Source of the DNA: Clostridiales bacterium
Lineage (GTDB): Bacteria; Bacillota_A; Clostridia; Oscillospirales; Oscillospiraceae
NCBI GenBank assembly: GCA_022777455.1
Contig: JALFGI010000096.1
Coordinates: 1 to 24,072, forward strand
Length of the DNA: 24,072 nt
Direction: 5' to 3'
A program made the position numbers and the translations under genes. The notes below the pieces were generated by a model, which was given only the letters and a program-made list of their open reading frames with translations, was not told the DNA's origin and did not search any database. Below, one piece after another: positions 12,769-22,597 of this stretch (the first letter of the stretch is position 1; every line of letters begins with the position of its first letter).

Positions 12769-14049
12769 ATGTCCGATTATCAATTTGATACCAAGTGCAT
12801 TCAGTCCGGCTACAAGCCCGGCAATTCCGAACCCCGCACACTGCCCATTTACCAGAGCACCACCTACAAGTACGACGATGCCGATGCCCTGGGGCAGCTG
12901 TTCGACCTGAAGGCCGAGGGACATATGTATTCCCGCATCTCCAATCCCACCCTGGCGGCAGTGGAGGAAAAGCTCTCTGATCTGGAGGGCGGCGTGGGCG
13001 CCATGCTGGTTTCCTCCGGCCAGGCGGCGAACCTGCTGGCGGTGTTCAACATCTGCTCTGCCGGGCAGAACCTGATTGCCATGAACAATATCTATGGCGG
13101 CACCATCAATCTGCTGTCGGTCACCATGGCGCGGATGGGAATTGAGGTCCGCTACATCAGCGACAAAATGACCGACGAAGAGGTGGAAGCGCTGTTTGAC
13201 GAGAACACCCGCCTGGTGTTCGGTGAGACCATCGCGAATCCTGCCCTGACGGTTTTCGATATTTCCAGGTATGCAGCCATTGCCCACCGGCACAATGTGC
13301 CCCTGGTGGTGGATAATACCTTTGCCACGCCCCTCCTCTGCCGTCCCTTTGAGCACGGCGCGGACATTGTGACCCATTCCACCAGTAAATACATGGACGG
13401 CCATGCCAATGTGCTGGGCGGTGTGGTGATTGACGGCGGCACCTTCGACTGGGAGGCCTCCGGCAAGTTCCCGGAGCTGACCACCCCGGACGAGAGCTAC
13501 CACGGCGTGGTGTACACCAAGCAGTTTGGCAAAGCCGCCTATGTGACCAAAGCCCGGGTGCAGCTGCTGCGGGACTTCGGCTGTACCATGGCCCCGATCT
13601 CTGCTTACCTCCTGAACCTGGGACTGGAATCCATGGCCCTGCGGGTTCGCAAGCACAGCGAGAATGCTCTGGAGGTTGCCAAGTTCCTGGAGACCCAGCC
13701 TCAGGTGTTGTGGGTCAACTATCCCAAGCTGCCCTCCAACCCCTACTACGCCCTGGCGGAACAGTATTTGCCGGAAGGCGCTTCCGGCGTGGTTTCCTTC
13801 GGTGTGAAGGGGGGCAGGGAAGCGGCCATGAAGCTGATGAACAGCCTGCGCCTGGCCCAGATTGTGGTGCATGTAGCCGATGCCCGCACCTGTGTCCTCC
13901 ATCCCGCCAGCACCACCCACCGTCAGCTGACGGACCAGCAGCTGGCCGACTCCGGCATTGGTCCGGAATTCATCCGCTTCTCCGTTGGCATTGAGGATGT
14001 CCGGGATATTATCGCGGACCTGAAGCAGGCACTGGCCCAAATCAGCTGA
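12769..14049 (+). CDS. metY: O-acetylhomoserine sulfhydrylase (aminocarboxypropyltransferase)
   Basis: A 426-residue PLP enzyme of the Cys/Met metabolism family, with the length typical of MetY. It would make homocysteine and acetate from O-acetylhomoserine and sulfide in the cytoplasm. Visible are the N-terminal Q-S-T-T-Y with the Y-S-R-I-S-N-P-T motif (54-61), S-S-G-Q-A-A (82-87), D182 in V-D-N-T-F-A-T-P, which should bind the pyridine nitrogen, the PLP lysine K207 in [10 protein letters not shown], and the C-terminal phosphate/carboxylate segment. GGAGG (12756-12760) lies 8 bases before ATG 12769. metA follows after 23 bases, and its acetyl specificity supplies the substrate this enzyme needs. 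Confidence 0.94.
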   Translation: MSDYQFDTKCIQSGYKPGNSEPRTLPIYQSTTYKYDDADALGQLFDLKAEGHMYSRISNPTLAAVEEKLSDLEGGVGAMLVSSGQAANLLAVFNICSAGQNLIAMNNIYGGTINLLSVTMARMGIEVRYISDKMTDEEVEALFDENTRLVFGETIANPALTVFDISRYAAIAHRHNVPLVVDNTFATPLLCRPFEHGADIVTHSTSKYMDGHANVLGGVVIDGGTFDWEASGKFPELTTPDESYHGVVYTKQFGKAAYVTKARVQLLRDFGCTMAPISAYLLNLGLESMALRVRKHSENALEVAKFLETQPQVLWVNYPKLPSNPYYALAEQYLPEGASGVVSFGVKGGREAAMKLMNSLRLAQIVVHVADARTCVLHPASTTHRQLTDQQLADSGIGPEFIRFSVGIEDVRDIIADLKQALAQIS

Positions 14050-14072
14050 TATCATGCAAAGGAGGGCTGGAT

Positions 14073-15008
14073 ATGCCCATTCGTATTCCCAATAATCTCC
14101 CCGCCAGGGGCGTTCTGGAAAGTGAAAACATCTTCGTGATGACCGAGGCACGGGCGGAGTCCCAGCAGATCCGTCCTCTGCGAATCGGTCTGCTGAACCT
14201 GATGCCCACCAAAATCACCACGGAGACCCAACTCTCCCGTCTGCTGGGCAATACGCCCCTGCAGGTGGAGCTGTTCCTGATCCAGGTTTCCAGCCATCGG
14301 CCCAAGAATACCCCACAGGAGCACATGATCGCCTTCTATCAGACTTTCGATGAAATCAAGGATGAATATTTCGACGGCTTCATCATTACCGGCGCGCCTG
14401 TGGAGCAGCTTCCCTTTGAAGAAGTGGAGTATTGGCCGGAGCTCTGCCGAATCATGGAGTGGAGTAAAACCCATGTCCACAGCACCCTGCACATCTGCTG
14501 GGGAGCCCAGGCAGCGCTGTACTATCATTTCGGCGTGGAGAAGGTTCCACTGAAGGAAAAACTCTTCGGCGTCTTTCCCCACAAGGTGCTCTATAAAAAT
14601 CCCATTCTTCTCCGCGGTTTTGACGATGAATTCTGGGTGCCCCATTCCCGACATACCACCGTCCGGTGGGAGGATGTGGCAGCAATCCCTGAGATCAAAA
14701 TCCTGGCCGGATCGGAGCAGGCGGGGCTCTACGCCATGTCCACCCAGTATGGCCATCAGCTGTTTATCACCGGCCATTCGGAGTACGATGGAGATACCTT
14801 GAAGCAGGAATACCTCCGGGACAAAAACGCCGGAAAGCCCATCCATGTACCGGAAAACTATTTCCCCAATGATGACGAAACCCAGCCCCCCATGGTCCGC
14901 TGGCGGGGACATGCCAACCTGCTGTTCTCCAACTGGCTGAACTATATCGTCTACCAGACTGTTCCCTATGACGTCATGGCTGTTGGCCGGGGCGAGAGAA
15001 CGGATTAA
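14073..15008 (+). CDS. metAA: Homoserine O-acetyltransferase (MetA family)
   Basis: A 311-residue MetA-family acyltransferase. The nucleophile is C142 in H-I-C-W-G-A-Q, with H235 and E237 in G-H-S-E-Y-D. Position 111 is glutamate (G-A-P-V-E111-Q). In characterised family members Glu111 gives acetyl-CoA use and glycine gives succinyl-CoA use, so this is predicted to be an acetyltransferase despite the usual annotation as succinyltransferase. AAAGGAGGG precedes the start, 23 bases after metY, so the two form an operon. Together they make homocysteine by direct sulfhydrylation, without cystathionine. Confidence 0.94.
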   Translation: MPIRIPNNLPARGVLESENIFVMTEARAESQQIRPLRIGLLNLMPTKITTETQLSRLLGNTPLQVELFLIQVSSHRPKNTPQEHMIAFYQTFDEIKDEYFDGFIITGAPVEQLPFEEVEYWPELCRIMEWSKTHVHSTLHICWGAQAALYYHFGVEKVPLKEKLFGVFPHKVLYKNPILLRGFDDEFWVPHSRHTTVRWEDVAAIPEIKILAGSEQAGLYAMSTQYGHQLFITGHSEYDGDTLKQEYLRDKNAGKPIHVPENYFPNDDETQPPMVRWRGHANLLFSNWLNYIVYQTVPYDVMAVGRGERTD

Positions 15009-15081
15009 AAAATGTTCAGGGATGGAACCCGGGAGAGGGGAAATCTCCTCTTGCGATGCAGCAATTGATCAGTATATAAAT

Positions 15082-15119
15082 AATCCCCCCGACGCAGAAT
15101 GAACTGCGTCGGGGGGATT
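15082..15119. terminator. Shared terminator between metA and the VanW-type gene
   Basis: A perfect 16 bp stem (15082-15097 with 15104-15119) around AATGAA lies between convergent genes. U-tracts are short on both sides (ATTCATTC on plus, ATTATTTATA on minus), so efficiency may be moderate. Confidence 0.8.
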
Positions 15120-15148
15120 CATTCATGGATTGCGCGCTTTGGGAAGCG

Positions 15149-17056
15149 TTATCCGGTCACAGTCACAATGACGGTGTGTTGGGGATGGGACTGGACATAT
15201 TCTGTGGTTCTGCTGATTTCTGCGTCAGTCTCTTTGTTGTACTTCACACGCTGCAAAATGATCTGGCAGCCGTCAGATCCTTCCACCAGAGTCTGACCGT
15301 TGGTATATCCGTCGGTCGCTTTCTTGTACACATGGGTGGTGCCGTGTGCAATGGAGTAGCCTTCCTTGGTTTCCAGCTTAATATAATAGTCCAGAGGTTC
15401 CTCACTGAGCATCTGGATGATCACCTGCTTACCGGTCACCTTTGCCCGAATTTTCACCGCGGTTTTCAGAGAATTATACAGCTTCAGATCTTGCCAATCA
15501 GCGCTGACAGTGATCTCTGTGCCCTTCGTGGTGTAGGAGCACGTATGCTCAGCGGTATTTTTTTGGTTAACTGTCAGGTCTGCGGTCATAGCTGCAACGT
15601 AGAGGGTGGTTGCAACCTGGTCAGCACCGCCGCCCACCTCTTCCTCAGCGCAGATGTCACCATGGCGGGGAGCGAGCTGGTAACCATTCTTTTCGGTGCG
15701 GCTTTCGAAGAATGTGTCGAAGGAGAAGTTGTCTCCGGGTTCCAGAATCAGGCCATCCAACTGCTTGCAAAGGAGCTTCATATTCTGGTTGTAGGCCTCA
15801 TTGGAGCTGACAGGGGTGCTGTAGGTACTCAGGGTTTCCGTAAAGCTTCCGTTGATATCCAACTTTTCAGGAATGATATATTCCAGCGGAATGGATATTT
15901 CCTGGCCGTAACCTGCTGCTTCCAGCTTGCTCCGGGCCTCTGCCAGGTCGAAGGTGTAGCCGCAGGAACCGGGGGTTACATCGCCGGAAACAGGATCCTG
16001 CACCGCTTCAACAGCATCCACGTGGAGCTGCTGATAGATTGCATCAATGTCCAGAGGCTCCGGGAAATCAGGTAGGTATTTGTCGGGAACCTGGATGTCA
16101 AACTGATTCAAATAATAGCCTTCAAGGACGGCATTGCAAATCCCGTCCACATCAAAACTGCTGCCGGGATTACCGGTTTGAATTACAAGCGTCTGGCAGG
16201 AGGCGGTTTTGTCAAAATCGTCTGCATTCAGGGCGGGCATTTCACCCTCAAGGGTATAGCCGGAGGGGATGTATTCCCCTGAGAAACCGTCAACAAAACC
16301 GGAGACAGCACTGCGAATGTAATCCGTATTCAGGCTCAGGTAAGGTTCCAGAGAAATGACTTTGGAATTGAACTGAGCATCCCGGAATTCCTTCTGCCGC
16401 TGGCTGTCAGAACCGGTTCTGCCGCAGGCGTATGCTTCTTCTACGGCGCCTTCGACTTGCAGCACCGGTCGGGTCTGGGAAGGAGCAAGGACAAGCACAC
16501 TGCTGCCAAGTTCCACATTCATGATGCCCTCTGTATAATTTGTCCCGATGGCCTCGATAACAGCATTATAGGCCTCTTCTTTGGTCATGCCGCCTACGTT
16601 TGTGCCTGCAATGAACACATTGTCCATGATTTTGCCTTCCAGAGGATCGGCATTACCCTGGATCAGAATCACCGCGGCAATTCCTCCAACCAATGCAAGA
16701 CAAAGACAGAGCAGGCAAATGTTGATTACAACGTGATGACGAATGACGAATTGTGTGAAACGGCCAGGTTCCTTTTCTGGCCGAATAGTCTGGATGCTGT
16801 CTTTTATTGGGTTGATTTTGGGATCCATTTCTCGGACAGCGCGCTGCTTTTTTTCTTTTTTGGAGGGCGTAATAGGAACGGATTCTTTTGGGGGCTCGTT
16901 GTTTTCTGCTGAGTCGGTCCGGGATTCTGCGGAGATGGTGTTCTTCAGATCCGCAAGAAAGGCATCCAGATCATCCGCACCGGAGTCATCGGCGGAAGTG
17001 GGAGCATGAGAACCAAATTCCTTCTCGATTTCATCCAATAAGTCTTTATCAGTCAA
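15149..17056 (-). CDS. VanW-domain membrane protein with YoaR-like peptidoglycan-binding region
   Basis: A 635-residue protein. Residues 1-105 are a charged, cytoplasmic, probably disordered region. One membrane segment lies at about 107-132. The outer part begins with a YoaR/PG_binding_4-like repeat (I-A-G-T-N-V-G-G-M-T-K-E-E-A, about 149-162). The VanW domain spans about 405-545 (N-F-S-F, then R-T-x-x-N-G-Y), and a tail from about 550 resembles a G5-like fold. The usual V-C-Q-V-S-T-T-L-Y is A-D-Q-V-A-T-T-L-Y (478-486) here, so the common cysteine is replaced by aspartate. The start is TTG 17056, supported by AGGAGG (17070-17065) 8 bases upstream. It is likely a cell-wall protein of unknown function; VanW is an accessory of glycopeptide-resistance clusters, but no van genes are near. 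Confidence 0.85.
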   Translation of the reverse strand: MTDKDLLDEIEKEFGSHAPTSADDSGADDLDAFLADLKNTISAESRTDSAENNEPPKESVPITPSKKEKKQRAVREMDPKINPIKDSIQTIRPEKEPGRFTQFVIRHHVVINICLLCLCLALVGGIAAVILIQGNADPLEGKIMDNVFIAGTNVGGMTKEEAYNAVIEAIGTNYTEGIMNVELGSSVLVLAPSQTRPVLQVEGAVEEAYACGRTGSDSQRQKEFRDAQFNSKVISLEPYLSLNTDYIRSAVSGFVDGFSGEYIPSGYTLEGEMPALNADDFDKTASCQTLVIQTGNPGSSFDVDGICNAVLEGYYLNQFDIQVPDKYLPDFPEPLDIDAIYQQLHVDAVEAVQDPVSGDVTPGSCGYTFDLAEARSKLEAAGYGQEISIPLEYIIPEKLDINGSFTETLSTYSTPVSSNEAYNQNMKLLCKQLDGLILEPGDNFSFDTFFESRTEKNGYQLAPRHGDICAEEEVGGGADQVATTLYVAAMTADLTVNQKNTAEHTCSYTTKGTEITVSADWQDLKLYNSLKTAVKIRAKVTGKQVIIQMLSEEPLDYYIKLETKEGYSIAHGTTHVYKKATDGYTNGQTLVEGSDGCQIILQRVKYNKETDAEISRTTEYVQSHPQHTVIVTVTG

Positions 17057-17095
17057 TGAAAAAACCTCCTAACGTGTCGCTTGCAGTTTCAGGCC

Positions 17096-17124
17096 ATTAT
17101 ATCATGCTGCGAAATGAAATACAA
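17096..17124 (-). promoter_or_regulatory. Promoter of the VanW-type gene
   Basis: On the minus strand, TTGTAT (17124-17119), 17 bases, TATAAT (17101-17096), with an extended TG. It lies in the short gap after mfd, so the gene can be expressed apart from it. Confidence 0.8.
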
Positions 17125-17139
17125 CACTTTCTTCTCAGA

Positions 17140-20100
17140 TTACTGGGAAAGTGTAGTGAAACGCTGGATAAACACCTTGCTTTGCTTCAGACTGTCCACT
17201 CCGGCAGCAAGCTTCAGCCGGAGTGTGGGTTCCTTGGCGTTGGCCAGGAAAACCACTCTTGTCTTGTAATCCGGGTCGGAGCACAAAGCACCCACGGCTT
17301 CAAAATTCAGATTGGCAAGAACGAACAATACGTCGGTGCCTTTCTGCCGAATCCCCTTGATGCCCACCTTCCGGGCCTCCGCACGGAGCAGGGCAATGTC
17401 GATGAGATTCAGTACGCCTCTGGGCGGTTCGCCATAACGGTCCACAATCTCATCCAGCAGGTCGTCTGCATCCTCCTGCGTGCGGATGGCAGCCATACGG
17501 CGGTACAGATCCATCCGTTCCTCTCCCCGGGACACATAGTCTTTGTCCACATTGGCAGTGACATTGAGGTCCGCGGTGCATTCCGGAGCCTTGGGTGCTT
17601 CTCCCCGCTCTTCCAGAACGGCTTCGTCCAGCAGCTTCAGATACATATCATAGCCGACGCTCATCATGTGGCCGGACTGCTCCGCGCCCAGCAGATTGCC
17701 GGCGCCCCGGATTTCCAGATCCCGCATGGCGATTTTGAAGCCGGAGCCGAATTCCGCGAAATCCCGAATGGCGGACAATCGTTTTTCCGCGATTTCCGTC
17801 AGACTTTTGTCCGGACGGAAGGTGAAGTAGGCATAGGCATGGCGGGTAGAACGTCCCACACGGCCCCGGAGCTGGTGCAGCTGGGAAAGGCCGAAACGGT
17901 CTGCATTCTCAATGATCAGGGTGTTGGCATTGGGAATGTCCAGGCCGGTTTCAATGATGGTGGTGCAGACCAGTACTTGGATTTCTCCCTCTGCCATGGC
18001 TTGCATCACATCGCCAAGAGCGTCTTCGCCCATTTGTCCATGAGCTACACCCACACTCAGGCCGGGAATCCGACGGCGCAGAGCACCGGCACACTGGTCG
18101 ATGGTTTCAGTGCGGTTGTGCAGATAGTAAACCTGGCCGCCCCGTTCCACCTCACGTCGGATTGCATCGTCGATGATGGCGGTGTTATATTCCGTAACAA
18201 AGGTTTGAACAGGGTAACGGTCAGAGGGCGGTTCCTCAATGGTGGACATATCCCGGATGCCGGAGAGCGCCATGTTCAGGGTACGGGGAATGGGCGTGGC
18301 AGACAGTGTCAGCACATCCACACCTTTGGAAATCTCCTTCAGCCGTTCCTTGTGACTGACGCCGAAACGCTGCTCCTCGTCCACAATGAGCAGCCCTAGA
18401 TCCTTAAATTGAACGCTTTTTTGCAGAAGCTTGTGGGTGCCGATGATCAGGTCTACATTGCCGCTTCGCAAATCCTGCAAAGTTTTGCTCTGCTGTTTGG
18501 TGGTCCGGAACCGGCTGAGGACATCGATGTTCACCGGAAAGCCCCGGAACCTGGAAACTGCAGTTTGATAATGCTGCTGGGCCAGTACGGTGGTTGGAAC
18601 CAGGATGGCGGCCTGCTTGCCATCCATCACGCATTTCATCACTGCCCGAAGGGCAACCTCGGTTTTACCGAAGCCAACGTCACCGCACAGCAGCCGGTCC
18701 ATGGGAGTAGGCGCTTCCATATCCCGTTTGATATCTGCGATACAGCGCAGCTGGTCGTCGGTTTCCGGATAGGGGAAATTGTCCTCAAATTCTTTCTGCC
18801 AGGGAGCATCTGCGGCAAAGGCGTAGCCGGGCTGGCGCTTCCGGGCGGCATAGAGCTGAATCAGCTCGCCGGCCATGTCCTTGGCTGCCTTCCTGGCCTT
18901 TGCTTTGGTTTTTTGCCAGGCGTCGGAGCCGATTTTGTTCAGCCTGACATTGGAATCCTCGCCACCGCCGCCGATGTATTTACTCACCAGATCCAACTGG
19001 GTGGCAGGGACAAACAGCGTATCGGAACCTTGGTATGCGATTTTGATATAGTCCTTGATGGCCCCGTCCACTTTGATCTGCTCCATGGCCATAAAGCGGC
19101 CAATGCCGTAGTTTTCATGAACAACCAGGTCTCCGGGAGTCAGATCCGTAAAGGAATTCAGCTTCTGTCGGTTGGTAGCACCGGTTTTCTTTGCCTTTCG
19201 CCGGGGTTCTCCTTTGGTAATCAACTGTCCTTCGGTAAGAACCGCCAGCTTTGACAGCGGGTACTCCATGCCAAAGGGCAAGCTGCCCTCTGCAAGGAGA
19301 ATCTGACCGGGTTTGGGCAGGGTGGTCAGCGGAATACAGAGGAAGCAGGAAAGCCCCTTTTCCCGAAGCATTTGCTGCAGCAGCTCTGCTCTTCTCCTCG
19401 TACCGCACAGTACCAGATTGCCGAATTCCATTTTCTGATAATGAGTCAGATCACTTACAACGGTTTCCATGCTGCCGCCGTAGCCCGGCAGCTGTTTCGC
19501 GGTCATGGGTAAAAGCTGCCTGGGGGGGCAGTCGTCGGGATAGGCGCTTCCGCCGAAGGTGTCCAGGTAGGCAACGGTTCTGCCTTTCAGCTGACTGCAA
19601 AAGTCCTCCCATTGCAGTGCAAAGTCGCACAGCTCCCCGGCAACCAATCCTGCCTGGAGCATGCTGTCCAGCTGCATTCCCAGCTCATCGGTTCTGGTAT
19701 GGGCGGCACGATGAATACTGGCATGATCACATAAAATTAAGATAGAATCCTTGGGAATATAATCCAAGGCGGTTGCAAACTGGGGATAAATCAGAGACAT
19801 ATACCGGTCCGAGGCCGGGTTATTCAGACCGTTTTCATATTTTTCCAGGTCCTTTGAAAGCGTGGAGACCAGCAGTTCGTTCACCGTTTTTCTTCTGCGC
19901 TGCCGGGAGATGATGCTGTTCAGATCTTTGCACAGACCTTCGATGCCGCCCTGGTGGCAATGGGGAAGGGTTTCACAGACGGGAAGCAAAACACAGGAAT
20001 CGGTATTCTCTTCCCGACGTTGGGTACCGGGATCAAAGAAGCCCATTGTATCCAGCTCGTCTCCAAAGAATTCCACACGGACAGGTTTTTCGCAGGCAGG

Positions 20101-20649
20101 GGAGAATACGTCCAGAATGCCGCCCCGAACGGCAAACTGGCCCACACCTTCCACCATGCCGCAGCGGCTGTACCCGGCGGATACCAACTTGGAAATCAGG
20201 TCATCGATTTTGTATTCTCTTCCGGTTTCCAGGGTGATCACTGCATGGGAAAGAACAGCAGGGGGGAGCGTTCTCTGGCATGCGGATTCCCAGGACAGAA
20301 TCTGGATCGGGGTATCACCGCGGCCCAAAGCGTAAAGCTGGCGCAGACGCTTCTGTTCCCAGGCCCGGGATACCACTGCAGCATCATACAATGTCAAATC
20401 CCGGCTGGGAAGTACGGGAACCTCGTTGCCTAAAAAGCATTTCAGCTCCTCCTGGAGACGGCGTGCGGCCATTTCATCCTGCACAAGAATGACAATGGGC
20501 CGTTGGACTTCCTGGCTGAGACCCGCAATCACATGGGAACGGTTGATTTGTCCGATTCCCGTAACTGCAGCAGATTCTCCCTGGTTCAGGGATTGGACCA
20601 GGGCAGCATATTCGGGGATGGTTTTCAGCATGAACAGAACTTGATCCAT
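17140..20649 (-). CDS. mfd: Transcription-repair coupling factor
   Basis: A 1169-residue Mfd of normal length. It removes RNA polymerase stalled at DNA lesions and recruits UvrA. In order: a UvrB-like N-terminal module (about 1-350), the CarD-like RNA-polymerase-interacting domain (about 495-570, with L-T-P-G-D-L-V-V-H-x-x-Y-G-I-G-R-F), Walker A G-D-V-G-F-G-K-T (about 656-663), the D-E-E-Q box (about 752-755), the helicase motif Q-L-R-G-R-V-G-R (about 921-928) with the adjacent translocation motif, and the C-terminal TRCF domain. The chosen ATG 20649 has GAGAGG 7 bases upstream; the longer in-frame extension to 20724 runs through a hairpin. It lies downstream of prs and pth, and uvrA is also in this window. 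Confidence 0.97.
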   Translation of the reverse strand: MDQVLFMLKTIPEYAALVQSLNQGESAAVTGIGQINRSHVIAGLSQEVQRPIVILVQDEMAARRLQEELKCFLGNEVPVLPSRDLTLYDAAVVSRAWEQKRLRQLYALGRGDTPIQILSWESACQRTLPPAVLSHAVITLETGREYKIDDLISKLVSAGYSRCGMVEGVGQFAVRGGILDVFSPACEKPVRVEFFGDELDTMGFFDPGTQRREENTDSCVLLPVCETLPHCHQGGIEGLCKDLNSIISRQRRRKTVNELLVSTLSKDLEKYENGLNNPASDRYMSLIYPQFATALDYIPKDSILILCDHASIHRAAHTRTDELGMQLDSMLQAGLVAGELCDFALQWEDFCSQLKGRTVAYLDTFGGSAYPDDCPPRQLLPMTAKQLPGYGGSMETVVSDLTHYQKMEFGNLVLCGTRRRAELLQQMLREKGLSCFLCIPLTTLPKPGQILLAEGSLPFGMEYPLSKLAVLTEGQLITKGEPRRKAKKTGATNRQKLNSFTDLTPGDLVVHENYGIGRFMAMEQIKVDGAIKDYIKIAYQGSDTLFVPATQLDLVSKYIGGGGEDSNVRLNKIGSDAWQKTKAKARKAAKDMAGELIQLYAARKRQPGYAFAADAPWQKEFEDNFPYPETDDQLRCIADIKRDMEAPTPMDRLLCGDVGFGKTEVALRAVMKCVMDGKQAAILVPTTVLAQQHYQTAVSRFRGFPVNIDVLSRFRTTKQQSKTLQDLRSGNVDLIIGTHKLLQKSVQFKDLGLLIVDEEQRFGVSHKERLKEISKGVDVLTLSATPIPRTLNMALSGIRDMSTIEEPPSDRYPVQTFVTEYNTAIIDDAIRREVERGGQVYYLHNRTETIDQCAGALRRRIPGLSVGVAHGQMGEDALGDVMQAMAEGEIQVLVCTTIIETGLDIPNANTLIIENADRFGLSQLHQLRGRVGRSTRHAYAYFTFRPDKSLTEIAEKRLSAIRDFAEFGSGFKIAMRDLEIRGAGNLLGAEQSGHMMSVGYDMYLKLLDEAVLEERGEAPKAPECTADLNVTANVDKDYVSRGEERMDLYRRMAAIRTQEDADDLLDEIVDRYGEPPRGVLNLIDIALLRAEARKVGIKGIRQKGTDVLFVLANLNFEAVGALCSDPDYKTRVVFLANAKEPTLRLKLAAGVDSLKQSKVFIQRFTTLSQ

Positions 20650-20702
20650 AATAATGCCTCTCAAAAATGGGATTTCCTGAAAACAGGCTCCACGCAGCAA
20701 AG

Positions 20703-20737
20703 CGGAAAGTGAGAATGATCCCACTTTCCGTCTTTTT
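20703..20737. terminator. Hairpin between pth and mfd
   Basis: CGGAAAGTG (20703-20711) pairs with CACTTTCCG (20722-20730). The better T-run (TCTTTTT) is on the plus strand, whereas both genes run on the minus strand, where the flank is only CTTTGC. It may weakly attenuate mfd or serve as an RNA-stability hairpin. Confidence 0.45.
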
Positions 20738-20748
20738 CGACTATAGGT

Positions 20749-21342
20749 TTAGGGGTGACTGCCATTGTACTTGTTGGCTGCTTCCGGAACACCCTGATCA
20801 ATGATTGTCAGGGCGGCATCTGCGGCGTTTTCCAATGCAAAGCTCAGATCCTTTTCTTCTTTGGCGGAGAAGGTGGAAAGCACCCAGGCTGCCAGGTCAT
20901 ATTCCGGATTGGGCTTGGCACCGACGCCAATCTTCACCCGGGGGAAATCCTGACTTCCAACCTCGGAAATGATGGACTTGATGCCGTTGTGGCCTCCGGC
21001 AGAGCCATCCCCGCGGATGCGAAGGCGGCCGGGAGCCAGGGAAATATCATCAAACATGACGATGATCCGTTCCGGCGGGATGCTGAAATATGCGCTGAGC
21101 TGAAGCACCGATCGGCCGGACAGGTTCATAAAGGTCTGGGGTTTCAGAAGAAAGAGCTTCCGGCCATTGTAATTCACCTGAGCGTAAAGCCCCTGGAATT
21201 TTGCCTTGTCTATCTTACAACCCAGCTTCGCTGCCAGCAGGTCAATGGCCCGGAATCCTGTGTTGTGGCGTGTGCGCTCGTATTCTTTGCCGGGGTTGCC
21301 CAAGCCCACAATCAGCCAATTGCTCTGTGTTGAACCAAGCAC
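20749..21342 (-). CDS. pth: Peptidyl-tRNA hydrolase
   Basis: A 197-residue Pth of usual length. It frees tRNA from prematurely released peptidyl-tRNA. Key residues match Escherichia coli Pth (N10, H20, N68, D93, N114): here N16 in G-L-G-N-P-G, catalytic H26 in R-H-N-T-G-F, N73 in F-M-N-L-S-G, D98 in F-D-D-I-S-L, and N119 in G-G-H-N-G. The start is GTG 21342, 3 bases after the prs stop codon, with no clear ribosome site. Expression is probably by translational coupling to prs. Confidence 0.96.
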   Translation of the reverse strand: MLGSTQSNWLIVGLGNPGKEYERTRHNTGFRAIDLLAAKLGCKIDKAKFQGLYAQVNYNGRKLFLLKPQTFMNLSGRSVLQLSAYFSIPPERIIVMFDDISLAPGRLRIRGDGSAGGHNGIKSIISEVGSQDFPRVKIGVGAKPNPEYDLAAWVLSTFSAKEEKDLSFALENAADAALTIIDQGVPEAANKYNGSHP

Positions 21343-21345
21343 GGC

Positions 21346-22311
21346 TTAAAACAGGTCGGCGATGGAGGTACCGCCGTGGATGTGCTCAATGGCACGGGCG
21401 AAAACAGGGGCAGCATCCAGGAACTTGATCTTGCAGCTGGGGGTGTTGCCAACCTGAGGGATTGTGTTCAGGAACACAATCTCCTGAATGGGACTGTTTT
21501 CAATGCGCTCATAGGCGGGGCCGGACAGCACGCCGTGGGTAGCACAGGCGTAAACAGCCTTGGCACCGCCCACCTCCACCAGAGCCTTGGCAGCGTTGCA
21601 CAGGGAACCGGCGGTATCCACCATGTCATCGTACAGAATGCAGGTCTTGCCCCGCACATCGCCGATAACGTTCATTACTTCGCATACATTGGCCTTCTGG
21701 CGGCGTTTGTCCACGATGGCCAGACTCATATGCACCTTCTGGGCAAAGGTGCGGGCCCGGCTGACGGAGCCCACGTCGGGAGAGACAACCACAAAATCAT
21801 CGTGGTTAAACTGGTCTTCGGGGAATTTCTTTAAATAGTATTCCACAAAGGAGGGATTGCCCAGCAGATGATCCAAAGGAATATCAAAGAAACCCTGAAT
21901 CTGGGCAGCATGGAGGTCCATGGTCAGCACACGATCGGCGCCGGAAGCGGTGATCATGTTGGCAACCAGCTTGGCAGAGATGGGATCGCGGCTTTTGGCC
22001 TTGCGGTCCTGACGGGCATAACCGAAATAGGGGATAACGGCGGTGATACGGCCGGCAGAGGCACGACGGCAGGCATCAGCCATAACCAGCAGCTCCATCA
22101 GATTGTCGTTGACGGGCTTGCAGGTGGACTGAACCAGAAATACGTCGGCACCGCGGACAGTTTCATTCAAAGACACGGATACTTCGCCATCAGCAAAGGT
22201 TTTGACCTCTGCCTGACCCATGGGCACAGCCAGAGCCTTGCAGATTGTTTCAGCAAACTGAGGATTGGAATTGCCGCAGAAAATCTTGATGTTATCTCCG
22301 TAAGCAGTCAT
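21346..22311 (-). CDS. prs: Ribose-phosphate pyrophosphokinase (PRPP synthetase)
   Basis: A 321-residue class I PRPP synthetase. It makes PRPP from ribose 5-phosphate and ATP for nucleotide, histidine, tryptophan and NAD synthesis. Visible are F-A-D-G-E near residue 40, the Y-A-R-Q-D-R-K flexible-loop start, M-D-L-H-A-A-Q-I-Q-G-F-F, and the PRPP-binding loop D-D-M-V-D-T-A-G-S. A ribosome site (GAGG, spacing about 10) and an extended -10 promoter precede ATG 22311. It heads a prs-pth unit, and its product feeds the pncB enzyme in the same window. Confidence 0.97.
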   Translation of the reverse strand: MTAYGDNIKIFCGNSNPQFAETICKALAVPMGQAEVKTFADGEVSVSLNETVRGADVFLVQSTCKPVNDNLMELLVMADACRRASAGRITAVIPYFGYARQDRKAKSRDPISAKLVANMITASGADRVLTMDLHAAQIQGFFDIPLDHLLGNPSFVEYYLKKFPEDQFNHDDFVVVSPDVGSVSRARTFAQKVHMSLAIVDKRRQKANVCEVMNVIGDVRGKTCILYDDMVDTAGSLCNAAKALVEVGGAKAVYACATHGVLSGPAYERIENSPIQEIVFLNTIPQVGNTPSCKIKFLDAAPVFARAIEHIHGGTSIADLF

Positions 22312-22375
22312 CGAAGAAATACCTCGCTTTTTTCTATTTCTGCCCCCCGCAACACAGAAGGCACTCTACGGGCTC

Positions 22376-22405
22376 ATTATACCACTACTGATCGAGAAAA
22401 AGCAA
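22376..22405 (-). promoter_or_regulatory. Promoter of prs-pth
   Basis: On the minus strand, TTGCTT (22405-22400), 18 bases, TATAAT (22381-22376), with an extended TG. Confidence 0.75.
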
Positions 22406-22535
22406 TATAAACAGCCAGGAAAATACCGCCGAAAAAACATTTCTTTTCCGGTAGTTCTTCTGTCAAAGCGACGATATCCGATGAAATTTCCCACTGCTGA
22501 AAGCAAACAAAGCGAAATTATGTTTGAAATACTAC

Positions 22536-22564
22536 TTGTAGGATGAGACCGGTTGTGTTATAAT
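22536..22564 (+). promoter_or_regulatory. Promoter of uvrA
   Basis: TTGTAG (22536-22541), 17 bases, TATAAT (22559-22564), with an extended TG. No convincing LexA box of the GAAC-N4-GTTC type overlaps it. Between this promoter and the prs promoter (22406-22535) nothing else is recognised. Confidence 0.75.
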
Positions 22565-22597
22565 CATTGGAACGAATTATTAACAGGAGCAAAAGAA

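Noticed and set aside
16888..18399. 503-codon plus-strand reading frame opposite mfd and the VanW gene
   Set aside because: It overlaps two clear genes and the promoter between them, and has no family features.
22559..22597. LexA/SOS box at uvrA
   Set aside because: GGAACGAATTATTAAC does not match GAAC-N4-GTTC on its right half.
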